64,000 nt of DNA from Methylobacterium oxalidis (GTDB taxonomy: Bacteria; Pseudomonadota; Alphaproteobacteria; Rhizobiales; Beijerinckiaceae). Of this stretch, positions 15,559 to 24,095 are shown piece by piece (the first letter of the stretch is position 1; the number at the start of each line of letters is the position of its first letter). The translations under genes and the position numbers were made by a program. The stretch is taken from contig NZ_BJZU01000028.1 in NCBI RefSeq assembly GCF_007992195.1, forward strand, positions 1 through 64,000, given 5' to 3'. The notes below the pieces were generated by a model, which saw only the letters and a program-made list of their open reading frames with translations, did not search any database and had not been told where the DNA came from.

Positions 15559-17295
15559 TTACCCCGGCTCCGCCCGCACGATCGGTATTAGCTCGTGCTC
15601 GCTGCCGTGAGTGTGCGGTGTTGCAGGCAGAGGCACCATGGCGACCGCCTCGGCCATCTGCGCGATGCTGATGTGCCGGTACCGAGCCGCAGCGCCCTTG
15701 TCGGTGTGCCCCTGAATTGCGTCGGCGATGGAGTCGGGCGCTCCAACTCGCGATGCGGCGGACTTCCACCAGTGCCGGAGTCCGTGCAGGGGAGCGACCC
15801 GTTCGCGCTTGAAGCCCTGTGCTCCAATCCACGTCGCAAGGTGGTTCGTGACGCCCTTCGACGGGTGCTTGCCCTCTCCGACCCGTTTCGCGGGCCGCAG
15901 GTAGAACAACGGCCGATGCCCACGCTCTCGGGCGAAGGTGACGAAGCCGGCCTCAATGATGGCCGGGTGCAGCGGCACGAACCGCTCCGAACCCACGTTC
16001 TTCAGAGTCGCTCCATCCGGCGAAGGCGTGATCATGATGCCGATCACGCCCTCCCGCTCGATCACCGATGAGCCCCATAGCGCAGCCAATTCGCCGATTC
16101 GGGCGCCGGTCAGAGCCGCAAGCAGCGGCAGCCATCTCCTGGCCGGCGCCTTCTGATGTGCCGTGATCGCGAGAAGCCGGGCAACCTCCTCATCCTCGTA
16201 AGGCAGCATGCTCGTGCCGGGTTTCTTCTTCCCCGAGACCACGATGCCTTGCGCGGGGTTCTCCTTCAGGAGGTCGTTGCGCACGGCGAAGTTCAGGATG
16301 GCCTTCACTGCGGCGAGCGGGCCGTCCCCAAAGGCGGTCGCATCGAGGCCGCGGGCGATCTCGGCATCCTTCCACGCGAGGATATCGCGCCGGGTGATCC
16401 GAGCTGCATCCTCATGCTTCAGATGCCTGGCCAAAGAGTTGATCACGCCCCGCCACGTCGACACGGATGACGGCGCCGGCTTCCGCTCAGCTCGCCACTT
16501 CTCGAACAGCTCCGACAGGGTGACACCCGCCCCTTTCTGCCGCGCCTCGTAGGACGGGAACCGCTCGGCCACCGGGTCGGGCCGCCAGTCGCCTCCGGCG
16601 CGCTTCTTCAACGTGGCCGCCGCGTCGAGAGCTGCCCGTGCGACCCGGCGCAGAAGATCCAGCTCCTGGTCGGTGCTCATCACCACACCGCGCCGATCGA
16701 GCGCCCAGAAGGCGAGACGCCCCACCCGCTGCACAAGAGCCTGCCCGTCGTGCTCTGGCGGTAGCGCATCAACCCGTGCCGTCAGTTCCTCGCCGGTCGC
16801 GTCTCCGAACAGGAGATCGGCCATCACGGCATCATCGCTTCGCCCGTCCGCGGGAATTGGGGGCGCTCCCGGAATGCGGCCCTCCACGGCCGCACGGGTC
16901 AGCGCCTTGAAACGCTCCCATTGCTCCACCGTGCCGGGATTCTCATCGTGCTCTGCGACGAGCTGGCGGTAGACCTCGCCCGCGAGAGCGTCCATCTGCA
17001 TCTGGCTTAGGACGGCTGGACCCTGCCGCACCGCCTCGTACACGCCCTGGAGATGTGCCGCGAGAGCGAGAGCCCGAACCTTCGCCACGTCTGAATGCCG
17101 GGTCCGCAGGGAGACTTTGGCGAACTCGCCGAGGCGGAAGGAGACCGGGATCTCATCCTCGCGACCGACCGCCGGCAGGGTGAAGCTGACCACCCTCCCC
17201 TTCAGGCGCTCGGCGACATCGGTCGGCACCCGCCGCTTGAACTGCGGCAGCTCGGAATCGGCGCGGGAGGCGTGACGCTTCATGCTCAGGATCAT
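15559..17295 (-). CDS. Tyrosine recombinase, phage-type integrase
   Basis: A 578-residue integrase; MKRHASR at 17283 is an alternative start. The long N-terminal part (about 240 residues) precedes a core-binding SAM-like domain (TLSELFEKWRAERKPAPSS) and a catalytic domain: Arg in LTGARIGELAAL, His-x-x-Arg in LHGLRHWW, and the nucleophilic Tyr in AAARYRH. Length and the DUF6538-like opening (LPQFKRRVPTDVAERLKG) fit large alphaproteobacterial island integrases. It starts 82 bases from the 3' end of tRNA-Phe, which it probably uses as attachment site. No disruption is visible. Confidence 0.93.
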   Translation of the reverse strand: MILSMKRHASRADSELPQFKRRVPTDVAERLKGRVVSFTLPAVGREDEIPVSFRLGEFAKVSLRTRHSDVAKVRALALAAHLQGVYEAVRQGPAVLSQMQMDALAGEVYRQLVAEHDENPGTVEQWERFKALTRAAVEGRIPGAPPIPADGRSDDAVMADLLFGDATGEELTARVDALPPEHDGQALVQRVGRLAFWALDRRGVVMSTDQELDLLRRVARAALDAAATLKKRAGGDWRPDPVAERFPSYEARQKGAGVTLSELFEKWRAERKPAPSSVSTWRGVINSLARHLKHEDAARITRRDILAWKDAEIARGLDATAFGDGPLAAVKAILNFAVRNDLLKENPAQGIVVSGKKKPGTSMLPYEDEEVARLLAITAHQKAPARRWLPLLAALTGARIGELAALWGSSVIEREGVIGIMITPSPDGATLKNVGSERFVPLHPAIIEAGFVTFARERGHRPLFYLRPAKRVGEGKHPSKGVTNHLATWIGAQGFKRERVAPLHGLRHWWKSAASRVGAPDSIADAIQGHTDKGAAARYRHISIAQMAEAVAMVPLPATPHTHGSEHELIPIVRAEPG

Positions 17296-17376
17296 CGAAG
17301 GCTGTGTCCCGGTTTTGTGTACCGGTTCAGCGCCAGAAACCCAATGATCTCAATGACTCAGAAGCTTAGGAAGAAA

Positions 17377-17452
17377 TGGTGCCCAGGGGCGGAATCGAAC
17401 CACCGACACTGCGATTTTCAGTCGCATGCTCTACCAACTGAGCTACCTGGGC
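17377..17452 (-). tRNA. tRNA-Phe (GAA)
   Basis: A 76-nt cloverleaf on the minus strand. The acceptor GCCCAGG pairs with CCTGGGC, followed by A73 and an encoded CCA. The anticodon arm TGCGA-CTGAAAA-TCGCA gives GAA. The T-loop has GGTTCGATTCC. Its 3' end faces the integrase gene, so the last bases likely form the attachment core. Confidence 0.97.
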
Positions 17453-17568
17453 GACCGCCGATCCGCTGTGCGGCGTCGGCTGGAGCGGGGGTATAGTGAG
17501 TGCCGCCGTTCCTGTCCAGCCTCGTCTTGCACCGTCGGCGCGGGTTTTTCCGAAGGCCGGCGCCGCTC

Positions 17569-17754
17569 CTACTCGGAGCGCTTCTGGGGCGGTTCGGACT
17601 CCTCCTCGTCGTCGGTCGGGATGACGTAGCGGTCGCTCAGCCAGCGGCCGAGGTCGATGTCGGCGCAGCGCGCGGAGCAGAAGGGCGCGACCGCGGGCTC
17701 GGATGGGCGGCCGCAGATCGGACAGGGCGCGGCCTTCTCCGACGCGGCGCTCAT
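17569..17754 (-). CDS. yacG: DNA gyrase inhibitor YacG
   Basis: A 61-residue zinc protein. CPICGRP and [22 protein letters not shown] are the two halves of the Cys4 zinc finger and conserved core. YacG binds GyrB and blocks DNA binding by gyrase. The start at 17754 overlaps the stop of maf (ATGA). The acidic tail DDEEESEPP is usual. The maf-yacG pair is a stable core arrangement in Rhizobiales. Confidence 0.93.
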   Translation of the reverse strand: MSAASEKAAPCPICGRPSEPAVAPFCSARCADIDLGRWLSDRYVIPTDDEEESEPPQKRSE

Positions 17755-18425
17755 GCCATCGCTCCCCAACGCTCGCGCACGGGGAACCCCTCGCCCTCGA
17801 GGAGCGCGCTCGTCTCGGCGAGCGGCAGGCCGACCACGGCGCTGTGCGAGCCGACGAGCTTCACCACGAAGGCGCCAGCGAGCCCCTGGATCGCGTAGCC
17901 CCCTGCCTTGCCCCGCCACTCGCCGGAGGCGAGGTACGCCTGCAACTCGCGCCCCGAGAGCCTCTTGAAGCGCACCCGGCTCTCGACCAGCCGCTCGCGG
18001 CGCGATTCCTTCGGCGAGACCAGCGCCACGGCGGTGTAGACCCGGTGCTGGCGGCCGGAGAGCAGGCGAAGGCAGTCGGCCGCCTCGTCCGGAATCTCGG
18101 CCTTCGGCAGGATCCGGCGGCCCACGGCCACCACCGTGTCGGCGGCGAGGACCCAAGCGTGCCGCATGTCCTCGCGGCGGCGCGCGGCCTCGTGTGCGGC
18201 CGCGAGCTTCTCCCGCGCGAGGCGCCGCACGAGCTCCCGCGGTGATTCCGACTTGCGCGGCGTCTCGTCGATGTCGGCCGGCAGGAGCGCGTCCGGCTCG
18301 ATCCCGATCTGCTGGAGCAGCGCCAGGCGGCGCGGCGAGGCCGAGGCCAGGATGAGGCGTGCCGTCCTCGCCGGCCCGGTCTCGCCCGGCGCGGCGGGAG
18401 CCTCGGGCGCAGGAATGGTGTCCAT
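17751..18425 (-). CDS. maf: Maf-like nucleoside triphosphate pyrophosphatase
   Basis: A 224-residue house-cleaning pyrophosphatase that hydrolyses non-canonical or methylated NTPs. Motifs: [19 protein letters not shown] near the N-terminus, [23 protein letters not shown], and late [12 protein letters not shown] and VVGLPL. The start at 18425 (MDTIPAPEA) is chosen because upstream sequence is not protein-like; a short Pro/Ala-rich lead precedes the domain. Its stop overlaps the yacG start. Confidence 0.92.
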   Translation of the reverse strand: MDTIPAPEAPAAPGETGPARTARLILASASPRRLALLQQIGIEPDALLPADIDETPRKSESPRELVRRLAREKLAAAHEAARRREDMRHAWVLAADTVVAVGRRILPKAEIPDEAADCLRLLSGRQHRVYTAVALVSPKESRRERLVESRVRFKRLSGRELQAYLASGEWRGKAGGYAIQGLAGAFVVKLVGSHSAVVGLPLAETSALLEGEGFPVRERWGAMA

Positions 18426-18619
18426 GTCTCTCCAACGCGGTGCGCGGCGCCCGAACGCGGGGCGCCCGGCTCCGGCGACCACTAATGGAAAGCCTTCCCG
18501 ATGTGAACGCGGGCTGCCCGCACCGGGGCGGCAGAGGGGCGTGGACAACGCGTCCGGCTCTGATATGGTCCAGCCGTGCCGCCGCGAGGCGGCCGCGTGA
18601 GCGCGAATGCGCCGCGCGC

Positions 18620-18694
18620 GCGGGCGTAGTTCAGTGGTAGAACGTCAGCTTCCCAAGCTGAATGTCGTCGGTTCGATCCCGATCGCCCGCTCCA
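18620..18694 (+). tRNA. tRNA-Gly (CCC)
   Basis: A 75-nt cloverleaf. GCGGGCG pairs with CGCCCGC, discriminator T, then CCA. The anticodon arm CAGCT-TCCCAAG-CTG gives CCC. The D-arm has TTCAGTGGTAGAA and the T-arm GGTTCGATCCC. Downstream DNA is accessory in character, so this gene could be a second island attachment site, but no duplicate of its 3' end was found in the window. Confidence 0.96.
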
Positions 18695-18765
18695 ATCCCT
18701 TTCCCTATAGCTGACAGGCCCTTGCGAGGCGTTCTTCACGCGCTTCGCGCTGCCCCTGAAACGGC

Positions 18766-18787
18766 GGGATACAACGGGGATACAACG
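18766..18787 (+). repeat. Tandem 11-bp repeat
   Basis: GGGATACAACG occurs twice head to tail without a gap, 72 bases after tRNA-Gly. Perfect tandem copies in an intergenic region near a tRNA could be integrase arm-type sites or chance slippage. Confidence 0.7.
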
Positions 18788-18934
18788 CCCCCTCGAATCA
18801 CGGCCCCTCTCCGAAGGCCAGGGAAGGGCTAACCGTGCCCCGCGTCGGCTCTTGCCGGGCGGCCCCCGATCCCCGAGGATCGCCCCATGACGCACGCCCC
18901 CTCGAAACGCTTGCCGGCCTGAAGGCTAGCCACC

Positions 18935-18954
18935 CCGTCCGGAAATCCGGACGG
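18935..18954 (+). terminator. Perfect hairpin before phosphoesterase gene
   Basis: CCGTCCGG-AAAT-CCGGACGG: 8-bp perfect stem with a 4-base loop. No T-run follows. It ends two bases before ATG 18957, which makes that ATG an unlikely start for the next gene and favours GTG 18984. Confidence 0.55.
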
Positions 18955-18983
18955 CCATGCGTTCCGTTCGAGGGGCCCTGCCC

Positions 18984-19562
18984 GTGACGACCTACCTGAC
19001 CTCAGACACCCACGTGGGGCATGCCGGCATGATGTCCGACCGGATGGCCCGGCCCCGCCCGTTCGCCTCGATCGAGGAGCACGACGAGTTCCTCGTCAGC
19101 ATGTGGAACAACAGGATCCGCCCCGGCGACCGCGTCTTCCACCTCGGCGATTTCGCCTATGGCTGCAGCCTCGCGCACGCCAGATCCGTGTTCGATCGCC
19201 TCGCCGGGCACAAGACGCTGATCCGCGGGAACCACGAGCAGAGGGGAGAGCGCCTGCCGTGGGAGGGCGGGATCCACGACGTCCTGCGGCTCTCGATCCA
19301 GGACCGGGGCATGCCAGCACCCGTCGACCTCTGGCTGAGCCACTATGCGCATATCACGTGGCCGGACGCCCACCGCGGCCGGATCCACCTCTACGGGCAC
19401 AGCCACGGCTCGATCCCGCCGACGGCCCGGTCCTGCGACGTCGGCGTCGACGCATGGGGCTTCCGACCCGTGACCATGCCCGAGGTCATGGAGCTGCTCG
19501 CCGATGTCGCCCGGCGCGAGGGCGGCCCGGCCGCGGCGGCCGCCCTGGCCGAGGCAGCCTGA
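18984..19562 (+). CDS. Calcineurin-like metallophosphoesterase
   Basis: A 192-residue single-domain phosphoesterase. Metal-binding motifs in order: SDTHVGH (D-x-H), HLGDFAYG (GD), LIRGNHEQ (GNH[D/E]), LSHYAH, and YGHSHGS (GHxH). The family hydrolyses phosphodiesters or phosphomonoesters with Mn/Fe. GTG 18984 is chosen because GAGGGG lies eight bases upstream and the ATG at 18957 sits next to a stable hairpin. It is followed after one base by a Cys-rich gene. Such small phosphoesterases are common in phages and islands. Confidence 0.88.
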   Translation: MTTYLTSDTHVGHAGMMSDRMARPRPFASIEEHDEFLVSMWNNRIRPGDRVFHLGDFAYGCSLAHARSVFDRLAGHKTLIRGNHEQRGERLPWEGGIHDVLRLSIQDRGMPAPVDLWLSHYAHITWPDAHRGRIHLYGHSHGSIPPTARSCDVGVDAWGFRPVTMPEVMELLADVARREGGPAAAAALAEAA

Positions 19563-19563
19563 C

Positions 19564-19839
19564 ATGAGGGGCGGCTACACCTACAGCGAGCCCCCCGAGG
19601 GCGCGGTCACGTGCATGACTTGCGGGCGGATGGCTATCGGGATCTCCCGCGCGGAGGCGGAGCGCCGCGTCGAGGCGGCGAACGCGAACCGGCGGCCGGG
19701 GGATGCCCGACCTCCGATCACGGTGGCTTATTTCAGCTGCTGCATGCGCCCCCGGTACAGGCTGGCCAGGCTCGGGGATTGCCCGGACGGTGCGACGTAC
19801 TCGTCGGTCCTGTGCGAGCGCCTGGACGAGGGCGGCTAG
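19564..19839 (+). CDS. Small Cys-rich hypothetical protein
   Basis: A 91-residue protein that starts one base after the phosphoesterase stop. It has a CMTCGRM pair early, then SCCMRPRYR and two further Cys, so a zinc-ribbon-like fold is possible. Not recognised. Its stop overlaps the end of the convergent gene at 19836. Confidence 0.6.
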   Translation: MRGGYTYSEPPEGAVTCMTCGRMAIGISRAEAERRVEAANANRRPGDARPPITVAYFSCCMRPRYRLARLGDCPDGATYSSVLCERLDEGG

Positions 19840-20774
19840 CCCGAGCCGCCCCGGTTCCGGCGGTAGAGGTTCACCGTCCGCCAGATCGCCACCCGCACGG
19901 CGTCCGCGTCGTCGCCCCGTACGGGCATCGACCAGACCTCGCCCGTATCGTCGCGCCAGAACCGCATCAGAATGTAGCGCTGCCCGACCTCGCACCCGTC
20001 CATGACGTCGGGATCCCGGCGCCGGAACAGAAGCGCTCGGCCGTGCTCGACGCCGACCACCTGCCCGAGAAACTCGTCGATCGGCTCGGCGCGCTCCTCG
20101 TCGTGCAGATGGAAGGGCGGGCACGCCACCCGGTGCGGCTTGCCGAGGGCCGGCTCGAACTCGATGCGGTCCTCGGCGTGGGCCTTCGTCCAGAAGCCCA
20201 TGTCGAAGGTCAGCGCGAGGGCGGGTGCCCCGGCCGGCGCGGGCGCGACCTCGCCCGCGGAGGGCGGCGCCTCGGGCTCGGGCGTCGGCTCAGGGGCCGG
20301 GACCTCCGCCTCATCCTCCTCCACGCCCTCGGCATCCATGGTCGCGACCACGGCCGCGCCCCGCTCTCGACGAAGCCGGAGCCGCTTCTCCGCGAGAGGC
20401 GTCATCGGCTTCGGCGCCGGGATCTTCGGCTTGGCGGCCCGCGCCGCGATCGCGGCCTCGGCCCGCTCGCGTCGGAGCTTGGCTCGCTTCAGTGCGAGAG
20501 GTGTCGGCGGCGAGATCGCGCCGCCGAAGTGGTGCCGCAGGACTTCGTCGATCGGGAGCCCCTGCTTCACGTACCAGGGCTTCTCGTCGGCCGGGGCCGG
20601 CGCCTCCATCATGTCGACGAGGTCGGGCGCCTTCTCTGCGGGCGGGGCGGGCGCCGGCTTCGGGTGCACCAACCGGGCGAGCTCGCGCGGCCGGTGGAAG
20701 GGCGCCGCGACGGTCTCGGCGACCCACGCGCGGTGGGCGGCGACGTCGCCGGCGGGCAAGGGCGGGCGGGCCAT
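19836..20774 (-). CDS. Hypothetical protein, last gene of leftward operon
   Basis: A 312-residue protein beginning MARPPLPAGDVAAHRAWVAE. The middle has two Arg/Ala-rich helical repeats, RAKLRRERAEAAIAARAAKP and EKRLRLRRERGAAVV, then a Pro/Glu-rich linker. The C-terminal 100 residues look like a compact beta-rich domain (RYILMRFWRDDTGEVWSM). AGGAGAG precedes the start. It lies two bases after the stop of the upstream gene. Not recognised. Confidence 0.6.
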   Translation of the reverse strand: MARPPLPAGDVAAHRAWVAETVAAPFHRPRELARLVHPKPAPAPPAEKAPDLVDMMEAPAPADEKPWYVKQGLPIDEVLRHHFGGAISPPTPLALKRAKLRRERAEAAIAARAAKPKIPAPKPMTPLAEKRLRLRRERGAAVVATMDAEGVEEDEAEVPAPEPTPEPEAPPSAGEVAPAPAGAPALALTFDMGFWTKAHAEDRIEFEPALGKPHRVACPPFHLHDEERAEPIDEFLGQVVGVEHGRALLFRRRDPDVMDGCEVGQRYILMRFWRDDTGEVWSMPVRGDDADAVRVAIWRTVNLYRRNRGGSG

Positions 20775-20776
20775 GG

Positions 20777-21310
20777 CTACTCTCCTTGCCTGGCGAGGTC
20801 GATGCTGACGAGCGCGGCGACGTCGTCTGCCGGGGCCCGGGTGACGCGGGGGCGGCGACGGCGGAGCTGTCGCGTGCCGAGCATGACGTCGGCGAGGTGA
20901 CCGAACGCGCGGTCCTCGTCGGCGCCGTTGACGCCGACGACCAGGTCGGGCGTCACGACGAGCAGGCGGTCCGTGTGCCGGAGCGCGACGCGCTCGGGCG
21001 CCGCGGAGGCGACCCGGCCGTTGAGGAAGTGCTGGTCGAGACGGAGGACGAGCGCGGCGTGCTCCGCGCTTCCCACGCGGCGGACCCGCCACCCGTGGAG
21101 AAGGGCCGGCCCGGCGTCGCCGTAGGAGGGCCGAAGGACGGCGAAGCGTCCTGCGCGCGTGAGGGGCGCGGCTTTCCAGATGCGGTCCTCGGCGAGCTCT
21201 TGGGCATCGTCGATCCGGCTCGTCTCGACGACGAGGCCGGGGTCGTACGTCCTGCCGTCCGGCCCGAACGGGAGGTGATGCGGCGTGACGGTGCGGCGGG
21301 TCCAGGTCAT
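20777..21310 (-). CDS. Hypothetical protein in leftward operon
   Basis: A 177-residue protein starting MTWTRRTVTPHHLPFGPDG. Beta-rich and basic, with VVETSRIDDAQELAEDRIW and ALVLRLDQHFLN. No signal peptide. It lies between two genes with gaps of two bases, so it is surely cotranscribed. Function unknown. Confidence 0.6.
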   Translation of the reverse strand: MTWTRRTVTPHHLPFGPDGRTYDPGLVVETSRIDDAQELAEDRIWKAAPLTRAGRFAVLRPSYGDAGPALLHGWRVRRVGSAEHAALVLRLDQHFLNGRVASAAPERVALRHTDRLLVVTPDLVVGVNGADEDRAFGHLADVMLGTRQLRRRRPRVTRAPADDVAALVSIDLARQGE

Positions 21311-21312
21311 GG

Positions 21313-21639
21313 CTACTCCCCCTCGTTCCAGTTGAGGAGCACGGCGGAGTGCCGGCGAGCCATCCCGGCCTGACCTTCGAGCTCCTCGGCGCGCTCGGCG
21401 AGGAGCCTGCCGAGGACCGGGGCGACCCACGGCGGGATGGGGCGCCACGCCGGGTTGCGGTCTCCGTTCGGGAGGCGCTCGGGCGCGAGCCACCGGAAGG
21501 GCAGCCGCGGATCGAGCGTCGCGCGCGACCCGTCCGGGTGATGCGGCCCGAGCAGGCGGGCGAGCGGCCGCTTGAACTCCTCGCCGAGCAGGAGGCGGGC
21601 CGCGAATTCCAGGGCGTCCGGGTGCAGGGGCAGGGCCAT
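21313..21639 (-). CDS. Hypothetical protein in leftward operon
   Basis: A 108-residue protein, MALPLHPDALEFAARLLLGE..., mainly helical with a Trp/Pro-rich middle (RPIPPWVAPVLGRLL). Its start overlaps the stop of the 449-residue gene upstream. It may be a small DNA-module protein of the island; not recognised. Confidence 0.55.
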   Translation of the reverse strand: MALPLHPDALEFAARLLLGEEFKRPLARLLGPHHPDGSRATLDPRLPFRWLAPERLPNGDRNPAWRPIPPWVAPVLGRLLAERAEELEGQAGMARRHSAVLLNWNEGE

Positions 21640-22988
21640 CACAGGTTCTCCAGGTTCAGCGTCGGGCCGTTGAGCGTCCGGCGGACGGCCGCCTTGACCC
21701 GGCGCCGGCCGACCTCCAGGCCCCGGCGGTAGGCGCGGACGAGGGCGCGGTAGGCCGCGGTCGGGAGTCCCTGCGGCACCTGCAGCTCCGGCCTCACGCT
21801 CGCTTCCTGCACGAGATCGTAGTGGCCCGGCTTCACGCAGGGGCGGAGCTCCCAGCCCCCGCCCAAGGAGCCGATCGCCTCGATGGCGACGAGGTCGGCG
21901 TGGTGCCGGGCGGCGTCCTGCAGCCGCACGCGGGCGTCGAAAAGCAGGCCGTAGGCTCGGTCGCAGGGGGCATGTCGCCCCTCCTCGTATGCGCCTATCC
22001 AGACGAGGGCGGCTCCGTACGCGTCGAGCGCCGCGTGCTCGATCGCGCTGACCGACGTGAGCCACGCCTGCGGCGCGTCGGCGGGCGGGGTGCTCGCGTC
22101 GAGCGCGGCACGGACGAGCTCCGCGACCTGAAAGTTGGCCATGGCGTGCGTCGGCACGACGGCGAGCGGGACGATCTTGCCGCCGCCGATCCGGACCGGC
22201 TTCGGGGTGGGGGTGCGGGTCGCGCGTGCCTGCTGCTGCTGGGCCGGGAGGGGGACTGGGGCCGGCCCCGGCTCGGGCCCGACTTCTTCCATGGTGAGGA
22301 CCGCACCCGCCTCCCGCTCGGCCGCGCTGAACTTCGCAGGGTCCCGGCCGCCGAGCAGCGAGACGATCTCGGCGGTCGCGTCCTGCGCCCGCTTGAAGAT
22401 CATCGGGAACGTGACGGTCTGGAAGACGTCGGCGTCGTCGACCCACGCCTTGACGACGCGGAAGCCGGCGGCGGGCGGGTTCTCCATCGCGACGCGGTCG
22501 TGCTCGGAGAGCTGCTCGCCGAGGATTGCGCCGGTCGCGCGGATACCGTCGAGCAGCCAGGTGTCGAGCCTGCTCGGCTTGCCGTTGACAGCCCTGCGCT
22601 CGATCTCGGCGACGGCCTCATCGCGCTCCCGGTCGTGAGCCCGGATGCGGGAGAGGATCTCGTCGCGCGAGAGGCGCTGCGGCGCGGCCGAGGCGGCCGG
22701 GGCGGCGCAGGCCTGCTGCAACTGCGCGGGCTGGGCTATCGCCGGTGCCGCCTCCTCGGCCGTGCGCTCCAGGATCTCCTCGGCGTCGCGGGCGAGGTGG
22801 GTGCGGATCTCGGTGAAGTCGCCGCAGAAGCCGGACGCCTCGCCGTGCCAGATCTGCCAGGCGCCCTGGTGCCGGTGGACCGAGACGTCGCTGCCGCCGA
22901 GGGCGGCGTCGTAGGCGCGGACGACCGCGCTCATGTTGGGGGCGCGCTCGATGCGGGAGACGGCCGAGAGGATGGAGGACTTCGTCAT
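21639..22988 (-). CDS. Hypothetical protein, 449 aa
   Basis: The largest gene of the leftward operon. The N-terminus has a short wing-like region (AWQIWHGEASGFCGDF). A charged helical part follows (RDEILSRIRAHDRERDEAVA), then a Pro/Gln-rich linker near residue 255, and a helical C-terminal half with several His/Asp residues. It ends with an Arg-rich helix. No recognised catalytic motif. About 100 bases separate its start from the next gene upstream. Confidence 0.6.
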   Translation of the reverse strand: MTKSSILSAVSRIERAPNMSAVVRAYDAALGGSDVSVHRHQGAWQIWHGEASGFCGDFTEIRTHLARDAEEILERTAEEAAPAIAQPAQLQQACAAPAASAAPQRLSRDEILSRIRAHDRERDEAVAEIERRAVNGKPSRLDTWLLDGIRATGAILGEQLSEHDRVAMENPPAAGFRVVKAWVDDADVFQTVTFPMIFKRAQDATAEIVSLLGGRDPAKFSAAEREAGAVLTMEEVGPEPGPAPVPLPAQQQQARATRTPTPKPVRIGGGKIVPLAVVPTHAMANFQVAELVRAALDASTPPADAPQAWLTSVSAIEHAALDAYGAALVWIGAYEEGRHAPCDRAYGLLFDARVRLQDAARHHADLVAIEAIGSLGGGWELRPCVKPGHYDLVQEASVRPELQVPQGLPTAAYRALVRAYRRGLEVGRRRVKAAVRRTLNGPTLNLENL

Positions 22989-23089
22989 GTTCGCGGTGTC
23001 CCAGCGAGTGAGGGAGCTGCTCTGAAGAACTGCTCTATGTCCATCAATCTATGGACCACCCCTGCCGGGCGCAAGGGCGGCCAAGCTTT

Positions 23090-23476
23090 TCAGTACGAGT
23101 AGATCCCGTTCGCCCGCCGCATCGCTCTGGGCATCTCGGCTCGGGCCTCCTCGTAGTAGGCGAGCAGCCGCGCGCGGAGATCGATCGCCTCCTCCAAAAG
23201 CGGGTGCCGCGCGAATCGGGGGTGCGTCACGATGATGAGGCGGCTGCCCAGGCCGGCCCCGATCGAGGCGCGCTTCCCCCAGACCGCGAGCTCTTCGCCC
23301 GGATGGGCTGGCTCGCGTCCCTTGTAGAGGAAGCCGGCGTCGAGCTCGGCGATCGCCCGGCGCGCCTCGATGACGGCCGGGGTCAAGTCGTCGAGGTCTA
23401 GGCGCGGAGGAGACCCTTCCAGCTCAGGTTGATCCGATGGCCGGGGGTCAGCCGGGGCCGCGGGCCGCCCTCCCAC
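23090..23476 (-). CDS. Hypothetical protein, start uncertain
   Basis: The conserved-looking part is TPAVIEARRAIAELDAGFLY to the end (GIYSY). The longest start is GTG 23476, with a G-rich SD-like stretch but a 79-base overlap with the preceding gene; TTG 23386 avoids the overlap but lacks a ribosome site. Mainly helical, Arg/Glu-rich. Not recognised. Confidence 0.5.
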   Translation of the reverse strand: MGGRPAAPADPRPSDQPELEGSPPRLDLDDLTPAVIEARRAIAELDAGFLYKGREPAHPGEELAVWGKRASIGAGLGSRLIIVTHPRFARHPLLEEAIDLRARLLAYYEEARAEMPRAMRRANGIYSY

Positions 23477-23865
23477 CAGGGCTCCCCCCGGAGCGGAAAA
23501 GGGCGCGGCGCAGCGGCCTCCTCGACCGCCGGGGCAGTGGGCTGCTCGGGAGCGGGAGCGGGCTCGGCCGCGCCGGAGGGCAGCTTCTTCAGCAGGGCGA
23601 GTGCCATCTCGCCGGCCTCCGCAACGCCGCCGTGGAGCCGGCAGTAGGCGCGGACCGCCTCGACGGGCATGCCCTTGTACTCGGCGCTCCCGTCGCCCGG
23701 CTCGAACCAGGACTGGTGAGGGCCGAGGCCGCTCGTGTCGATCTTGGGGTCTCGGTGCCTCGGCGGGGCGTAGAACATCACCGTATCCGAACCCGGGTCC
23801 TTCGAGACGGAGATGTAGACGTTGTCCCTGAGGCGGATCTCGGTGGAGCGGACGGCTCGGGTCAC
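23398..23865 (-). CDS. Hypothetical protein in leftward operon
   Basis: A 155-residue protein. GTG 23865 is chosen: AGGGAGA lies upstream and the GTG overlaps the TGA of the preceding frame (GTGA). The first 50 residues are beta-rich (STEIRLRDNVYISVSKD), with KIDTSGLGPHQSW next. A Pro/Ala-rich linker and a short basic C-terminus follow. Not recognised. Confidence 0.55.
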   Translation of the reverse strand: MTRAVRSTEIRLRDNVYISVSKDPGSDTVMFYAPPRHRDPKIDTSGLGPHQSWFEPGDGSAEYKGMPVEAVRAYCRLHGGVAEAGEMALALLKKLPSGAAEPAPAPEQPTAPAVEEAAAPRPFPLRGEPWWEGGPRPRLTPGHRINLSWKGLLRA

Positions 23866-24095
23866 TGGCTTACTCTCCCTGCGTATCTTTCGAGTTCGGC
23901 GGCCTGACTTCGATACGAATCGGCCCGCTGCGCGCAGAGCCGGGACAGCCGCGCGTCGATTGAGGCGGCCGCCGCGGCGAGCTTGGCGTGGTGCCGCCAC
24001 TGCGCCACCAGCGTCCGGCTGCTCGGGCGGCGGAGGTCGCGGAGCGGCGCGCGCTTGACGACGTTGCCGGCATCGAGGCCGCCCGGCAGCCAACC
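23862..24095 (-). CDS. Helical reading frame without clear start
   Basis: This frame directly follows the TAG that ends the gene at 24096 and is in the same frame, giving 77 codons. It has coding character: RTLVAQWRHHAKLAAAAASI and RADSYRSQAAELERYAGR, a probable coiled coil. No ATG is present and the only GTG (24008) lies mid-frame with no ribosome site. It may be the C-terminal half of a protein split by the TAG, or a separate gene with an unusual start. Confidence 0.4.
   Translation of the reverse strand, partial: GWLPGGLDAGNVVKRAPLRDLRRPSSRTLVAQWRHHAKLAAAAASIDARLSRLCAQRADSYRSQAAELERYAGRVSQ

Noticed and set aside
17377-17452. Direct repeat of the tRNA-Phe 3' end as attL inside the window
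   Set aside because: I looked for the last bases of the tRNA (GATTCCGCCCCTGGGC) to the left and found no copy; the other end probably lies left of base 1.
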